Origin: an uncultured Sphingomonadaceae bacterium
GTDB taxonomy: Bacteria; Pseudomonadota; Alphaproteobacteria; Sphingomonadales; Sphingomonadaceae
NCBI GenBank assembly: GCA_947497085.1
Contig: CANMFE010000002.1
Span: 620,001-684,000, forward strand
Direction of reading: 5' to 3'
DNA: 64,000 nucleotides
The position numbers were made by a program, and so were the translations under genes. Under the pieces are notes generated by a model. It did no database searches. It was not told the DNA's origin and saw only the letters and a list, made by a program, of their open reading frames with translations. Positions 60,327 through 64,000 of this stretch are shown piece by piece. Within the stretch, counting starts at the first letter, position 1. Every line of letters starts with the position of its first letter.

Positions 60327-60593
60327 ATGTTGAAGAGGGCAACATATCTGGTTTCGTTCGTGTTGTTGGCGCAGGCAGGCGCGGTAAGTGCTGCTGCTGA
60401 CAAAGCGTGCACCGAAAAAAAGATGGCATTGCAGTCTAGCCAACTGAAGTTGTTGCAGGACGAAATTGCTGCCTTATCGAACAAAAAAAGTGATGCGAGC
60501 AAGAAAAGCGTTACCAAGAAACGTGTGCCAAAACGTAAAATGCGGGCCAAAAAAAAGCCGATAGTCCAAAAAAGAACAATGATCTTGATGTAG
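60327..60593 (+). CDS. Small secreted, highly basic protein
   Basis: This 88-residue protein has a signal peptide (LVSFVLLAQAGAVSAAA), a short helical stretch with heptad-like Leu spacing (SSQLKLLQDEIAALSN) and a Lys/Arg-rich tail (about 55-85). Such a layout could bind nucleic acid or anionic envelope polymers. No family was recognised. It lies between tRNA-Val and tlpA and converges on tlpA. Confidence 0.5.
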   Translation: MLKRATYLVSFVLLAQAGAVSAAADKACTEKKMALQSSQLKLLQDEIAALSNKKSDASKKSVTKKRVPKRKMRAKKKPIVQKRTMILM

Positions 60594-60604
60594 GTTAGAA
60601 CGGG

Positions 60605-61246
60605 TTATCCTTTAGGATTGGCCAGTGTTTCCTCCAGCAATGCCGCTGCGCGTGAGCCGTTCCAGTCCATACTGCCGGTCATGCGCCACACTTCCCTGCC
60701 CGTTGCATCATATAGCACGGTAGTGGGCATAATGCCGGTCTGATAGGCAAAGTTCAGGTTATTGTCCGGGTCCAGAAAAGGTTCGATTGTCTTGAAGCCC
60801 GCTTCACTGAAATAGGGGTCAACAATATCTGCGCCCTGTATATCCTGCGATACGGTCAGGACATGCAGCCGCTCTTTCTCCCGCGCGGCGAGCGCATCGA
60901 GCGTAGGCATTTCATGGACGCATGGCGCGCACCATGTGGCCCATAAGTTGACCAGAACAGGCTTGCCTTTGAAATCAGACAGGCTGGCAGCTACGCCATC
61001 GGGCCCTTCAAAACTGACATCAGGCATGGCGCTGCCGCGCTTGCTGATATCGAGTGTGCCGCTGGCTGCGCCCTGTGCCTGCCCCGTTCCGTTTCCATCG
61101 CTTGCAACAATTCTGGTGCGTTCGCCTTGCTCCGCATCGCCTGATTGCGTATCGCAGGCGGAAAGTGAGAGCAATAATGCGGCGGATATGGCTGCACCGA
61201 ATGGAAGTGACCTTTTGAATATGGGCAAGAAAGACTCCAATAGCAT
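60605..61246 (-). CDS. tlpA: TlpA-like periplasmic thiol-disulfide reductase, lipoprotein
   Basis: This 213-residue protein has a lipobox (LLLSLSAC near residue 30), a Gly/Gln-rich linker and a thioredoxin-fold domain (about 70-210) with active site [13 protein letters not shown] near 103 and cis-Pro region [10 protein letters not shown] near 170. TlpA family members keep periplasmic thiols reduced, often for cytochrome oxidase or cytochrome c assembly. ATG 61246 lies inside the 5' end of the divergent argH (26-bp overlap); TTG 61228 would overlap less. The long open frame upstream is antisense to argH. Confidence 0.87.
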   Translation of the reverse strand: MLLESFLPIFKRSLPFGAAISAALLLSLSACDTQSGDAEQGERTRIVASDGNGTGQAQGAASGTLDISKRGSAMPDVSFEGPDGVAASLSDFKGKPVLVNLWATWCAPCVHEMPTLDALAAREKERLHVLTVSQDIQGADIVDPYFSEAGFKTIEPFLDPDNNLNFAYQTGIMPTTVLYDATGREVWRMTGSMDWNGSRAAALLEETLANPKG

Positions 61247-62624
61247 GTGGGGCGGGCGATTTGCAGGCGGCCCGTCGGCAATCATGCAGGAGATAAATGC
61301 TTCGATCCCGTTCGACAAGGCCTTGTGGCGGCAGGATATCGAAGGCTCGCTCGCCCATGTCGCCATGCTGGCGGCGCAGGATATCATATCGGCAGAGGAT
61401 GCCGCGCAGATCTCGGATGGCCTGAAACAGGTCGCAGGGGAGTTTGAAAAAGACGGTATCACCGAAAACTGGGCCCTGGAAGACATCCATATGCATGTTG
61501 AGGCGCGGCTGACCGAGATTATCGGCCCGGTGGCGGGCAAGTTGCACACCGCGCGTTCGCGTAATGACCAGGTGGCGACCGATTTTCGTCTATGGGCGCG
61601 TGATGCGATGGACGCCGCCGATGCCGCGCTGGAACAGCTGCAAATGGCGCTGGTGACGCGCGCGGGTGAGCATGCCGCCTCCATCATGCCGGGTTTTACC
61701 CACTTGCAGACCGCACAGCCGGTGACGCTGGGCCATCACCTGATGGCTTATTATGAAATGTTTGCGCGCGACCGTTCGCGCTTTGCCGATGCACGGGTAC
61801 GGCTCAACCAGTGCCCGTTGGGGAGTGCGGCGCTGGCCGGGACAGGCTTTGATCTGGACCGGAATATGACGGCGGCGGCGCTTGGTTTTGATGCCCCGAC
61901 ACGCAATTCACTTGATGCCGTGTCCGACCGCGATTTCGCGCTCGACTATCTGGGTGCAGCGGCGCAGTGCAGCCTGCACCTGTCGCGGCTGGCGGAGGAA
62001 ATGATTGTCTGGGCCAGCCAGCCTTTTGGTTTTGTGTCCTTGCCTGACAGTTTCTCGACCGGGTCATCGATCATGCCGCAAAAACGCAATCCGGATGCCG
62101 CCGAACTGGTGCGTGGCCATGCGGGGCGGATTATTGGATGCCAGAACGCGTTGATGATAACGATGAAAGGTCTGCCGCTGGCCTATTCCAAGGATATGCA
62201 GGATGACAAGCCGCCGGTGTTTGAGGCCGAAGGGCTGTTCATGCTTTCGCTGGCAGCGATGACGGGCATGGTGGCAGAAACCACGTTCAACACGGGCCGC
62301 ATGCGTGAAGCGGCGGAGCTTGGCTATGCCACGGCCACCGACCTTGCCGACTGGCTGGTGCGCAGTGCAAATATTCCGTTTCGTGAAGCGCATCATATCA
62401 CCGGGGCCGCCGTGAAGCTTGCTGAAAGCAGGGGGTGTGCGCTTGATGCGCTGGAGCTGAATGAATTGCAGGCAATTGATACGCGCATTACAGGCGATGT
62501 CTACACGGCTCTATCTGTCGATGCCTCGGTTGCGAGCCGCAACAGCTATGGCGGGACTGCGCCTGATGCAGTGCGTGAACGCGTGGCCGAAGCAATGCAG
62601 GCTTTGGGCATGGAAAACATGTGA
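61221..62624 (+). CDS. argH: Argininosuccinate lyase
   Basis: This 467-residue enzyme releases arginine and fumarate. Motifs in order are [16 protein letters not shown] near residue 8, [17 protein letters not shown] near 113, [13 protein letters not shown] near 160, and the signature [15 protein letters not shown] near 280. ATG 61221 ([14 protein letters not shown]) fits the family start; the longer open frame upstream runs through tlpA on the other strand. Followed by a short lipoprotein gene and lysA. Confidence 0.95.
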   Translation: MGKKDSNSMWGGRFAGGPSAIMQEINASIPFDKALWRQDIEGSLAHVAMLAAQDIISAEDAAQISDGLKQVAGEFEKDGITENWALEDIHMHVEARLTEIIGPVAGKLHTARSRNDQVATDFRLWARDAMDAADAALEQLQMALVTRAGEHAASIMPGFTHLQTAQPVTLGHHLMAYYEMFARDRSRFADARVRLNQCPLGSAALAGTGFDLDRNMTAAALGFDAPTRNSLDAVSDRDFALDYLGAAAQCSLHLSRLAEEMIVWASQPFGFVSLPDSFSTGSSIMPQKRNPDAAELVRGHAGRIIGCQNALMITMKGLPLAYSKDMQDDKPPVFEAEGLFMLSLAAMTGMVAETTFNTGRMREAAELGYATATDLADWLVRSANIPFREAHHITGAAVKLAESRGCALDALELNELQAIDTRITGDVYTALSVDASVASRNSYGGTAPDAVRERVAEAMQALGMENM

Positions 62625-62646
62625 TTTTTATGGCAAGGATGTACGC

Positions 62647-62895
62647 ATGACACGGATGAAGCAGATTTTATGTGCCGGTGTGGTGGCGCTTGCGCTGACC
62701 GCATGTGGCAATCGTACGGAACTGAAACCACAGGCCGGAAAAAGCCTGCCGGTTGCGCCATATGCTGCTGAAGCACCAAAAAAGCCGTCCGAACTGCTTG
62801 AACCATCCACGCAGGCCCGGCCTGAGCGCAGTGTCGAGTTGCTGCGCCGCAGCGAAGAACGCGAGGATGACGAGTTTGACTTGCCGCCCGAATAG
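62647..62895 (+). CDS. Small lipoprotein (LptM-like)
   Basis: This 82-residue protein has a signal and lipobox (LALTACGNRTELKP near residue 20), then a Pro/Ala/Lys linker and an acidic end (REEDDEF-like, DLPPE). Its size, early Gly-x-x-x-x-L-x-x-P after the Cys, and place directly before lysA match the conserved alphaproteobacterial lipoprotein between argH and lysA, similar to LptM (YifL). Probably outer-membrane anchored. Confidence 0.8.
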   Translation: MTRMKQILCAGVVALALTACGNRTELKPQAGKSLPVAPYAAEAPKKPSELLEPSTQARPERSVELLRRSEEREDDEFDLPPE

Positions 62896-62957
62896 GCCGC
62901 ACGCGGCTATTCCCATACACCATATCCATCAGACAAGATTGAACGGGCCACAGCACT

Positions 62958-64000
62958 ATGGATCATTTCCAGCTCAACAATGGCGTCCTGCACGCGGAAG
63001 GCGTGTCTTTGCGTGACATAGCCGATGCGGTGGGCACGCCGGTCTATATCTATTCCTGTGCGACATTGCGGCGGCATGCCCGTGTTTTCCGTGAAGCGCT
63101 GTCGCCATGCGGTGATGTGCATATCGCCTTTGCGATAAAGGCCAACCCCAACCTTGCCGTTCTGAAAGTCCTGGCATCCGAAGGCTATGGCGCCGACGTG
63201 GTATCGGGCGGCGAGATGGAACGTGCGCTGAGAGCGGGCGTGGCGGCGGATGGTATCGTTTTTTCAGGTGTCGGGAAAACCGGCGATGAAATGGCACGCG
63301 CATTGGATGCGGGCATCGGCCAGTTCAATCTGGAATCCGAAGAGGAGGGCGTCGAGCTGTCCGCTATTGCGGCGGCGAAGGGCATGACGGCCTATGCCGC
63401 ACTGCGTGTCAATCCTGATGTGGATGCGGGCACGCATGGCAAGATTTCGACCGGCAAGGCGGAGAATAAATTTGGCGTTCCCATTCATGAAGCCGCTGGC
63501 ATATATGCGCGTTTGTCGGCGCTGAGTGGCCTGCACATGCGCGGCGTGGCGGTGCATATTGGCAGTCAGCTCGGCAGTCTGGACCCGCTGGAGGCGGCAT
63601 TTGTACGGCTGGGCGAGCTGATTGCGGAAATCCGTGCCGCAGGCGGCACTGTGACGCACGCTGATCTGGGCGGCGGATTGGGGGTGCCTTATCGCCCCGG
63701 TGAAAATCCTCCGAGCCCCGCCGATTATGGCGCGATGGTGGCGCGGGTGACGAAGGATTGGGATGTGCGGCTGATGTTCGAACCGGGCCGCGTGATTGCC
63801 GGTAATGCGGGTGTTCTGCTGACCAAAGTAATCCGTGTGAAACCGGGCGCGGTCAATCCGTTCATCATTGTCGATGCGGCGATGAATGATCTGGCGCGGC
63901 CTGCGCTATACGAAGCCTATCATGATTTTGCGGCGGTGCAGCCGGACGGCACGCGCTTTACGGCCAATATTGTCGGTCCGGTCTGTGAAACCGGTGACAC
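62958..64000 (+). CDS. lysA: Diaminopimelate decarboxylase (5' part; cut by window end)
   Basis: The frame runs from ATG 62958 to the window edge (347 codons; the family is about 420). It begins MDHFQLNNGVLHAEGVSL and carries the PLP lysine in AFAIKANPNLAVL near residue 57, KFGVPIHEA near 172, the HIGSQLG block near 197, and GGGLGVPY and EPGRVIAG further on. It decarboxylates meso-DAP to lysine, the last lysine step. No stop lies inside the window. Confidence 0.95.
   Translation, partial: MDHFQLNNGVLHAEGVSLRDIADAVGTPVYIYSCATLRRHARVFREALSPCGDVHIAFAIKANPNLAVLKVLASEGYGADVVSGGEMERALRAGVAADGIVFSGVGKTGDEMARALDAGIGQFNLESEEEGVELSAIAAAKGMTAYAALRVNPDVDAGTHGKISTGKAENKFGVPIHEAAGIYARLSALSGLHMRGVAVHIGSQLGSLDPLEAAFVRLGELIAEIRAAGGTVTHADLGGGLGVPYRPGENPPSPADYGAMVARVTKDWDVRLMFEPGRVIAGNAGVLLTKVIRVKPGAVNPFIIVDAAMNDLARPALYEAYHDFAAVQPDGTRFTANIVGPVCETGD

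Noticed and set aside
60936..61220. 95-codon N-terminal extension of argH
   Set aside because: It is antisense to tlpA; the family start [14 protein letters not shown] is at 61221.
61247..61687. 147-codon N-terminal extension of tlpA
   Set aside because: It is antisense to the conserved argH N-terminus and Ser/Ala-rich as expected from a shadow frame; the lipobox sets the start near 61246.

Overview
This window reads as chromosomal DNA of an alphaproteobacterium, most likely a member of the Sphingomonadales (Sphingopyxis/Sphingorhabdus-like). The support is the MucR regulator, the sphingomonad-style TonB-dependent receptor, the gene order nfuA - nitroreductase - tsaB - rimI - mucR - fur - plsC - miaB - phoH - ybeY - corC, a serC leader, and mixed ATG/GTG/TTG starts. 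I see no prophage, integrase, intact insertion sequence or CRISPR array. The content is mainly housekeeping and envelope genes. The unusual material is in the spacers: very small genes, hairpin repeats and operator-like sites.

Layout. 1-3170: tRNA-Arg, a queuosine-precursor transporter (yhhQ), small membrane proteins, a Tiki/TraB-like lipoprotein, then a minus-strand unit of two near-identical 42-residue microproteins and a 59-residue PspC protein behind a candidate sigma-54 promoter. 3430-9170: recF, the esterase tesA, and the divergent ABC exporter ybbA-ybbP. 9170-14640: a long hairpin repeat, an SBF-type transporter with a CoA-transferase/racemase, a TonB receptor, tRNA-Thr. 14680-20480: DUF429-like protein, CmpX-type channel, serine hydrolase, rarA, a 262-bp MITE-like element with three inverted-repeat pairs, a small membrane protein.

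20480-29910 is a long minus-strand block running from nfuA through tRNA modification (tsaB, miaB), protein acetylation (rimI), metal and global regulation (fur, mucR), phospholipid synthesis (plsC), ribosome maturation (phoH, ybeY) and a CBS-domain protein, and ending in a glycosyltransferase. 30050-42220: M16 protease, class II DAHP synthase (aroG), a 50-residue membrane protein, M20 peptidase plus lipoprotein, a three-gene signalling unit (response regulator, LysM-FecR protein, CHASE2 histidine kinase), an aldo/keto reductase, tRNA-Gln.

42390-53140: ilvE and a divergent MarR regulator, a secreted amidase, a tiny gene of 33 or 18 codons closed by a strong hairpin, a lipoprotein, tlyA, tspO, ubiK, a YbjN-like gene, proC, a LOG-family hydrolase, a second long hairpin repeat, an extensin-like lipoprotein, an MsrQ/ferric-reductase-like protein and a PepSY-like protein. 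The extensin/MsrQ spacer carries a CtrA-type palindrome and a Fur-box-like site. 53140-64000: amino-acid and purine synthesis (serC with its leader and flanking REP elements, serA, hisZ, purA), a winged-helix regulator, tRNA-Val, tlpA divergent from argH, a short lipoprotein, and lysA, which is cut by the window end.

No single novel defence or biosynthetic system stands out. The most promising leads are the sigma-54/PspC/microprotein unit (2653-3244), the nested micro-ORF (45867-46090), the MITE-like element (19768-20029), the paired hairpin repeats (9220-9368 and 51158-51248), and the CtrA and Fur sites at 51999-52132. All coordinates and motifs were read by eye; no database search was run.
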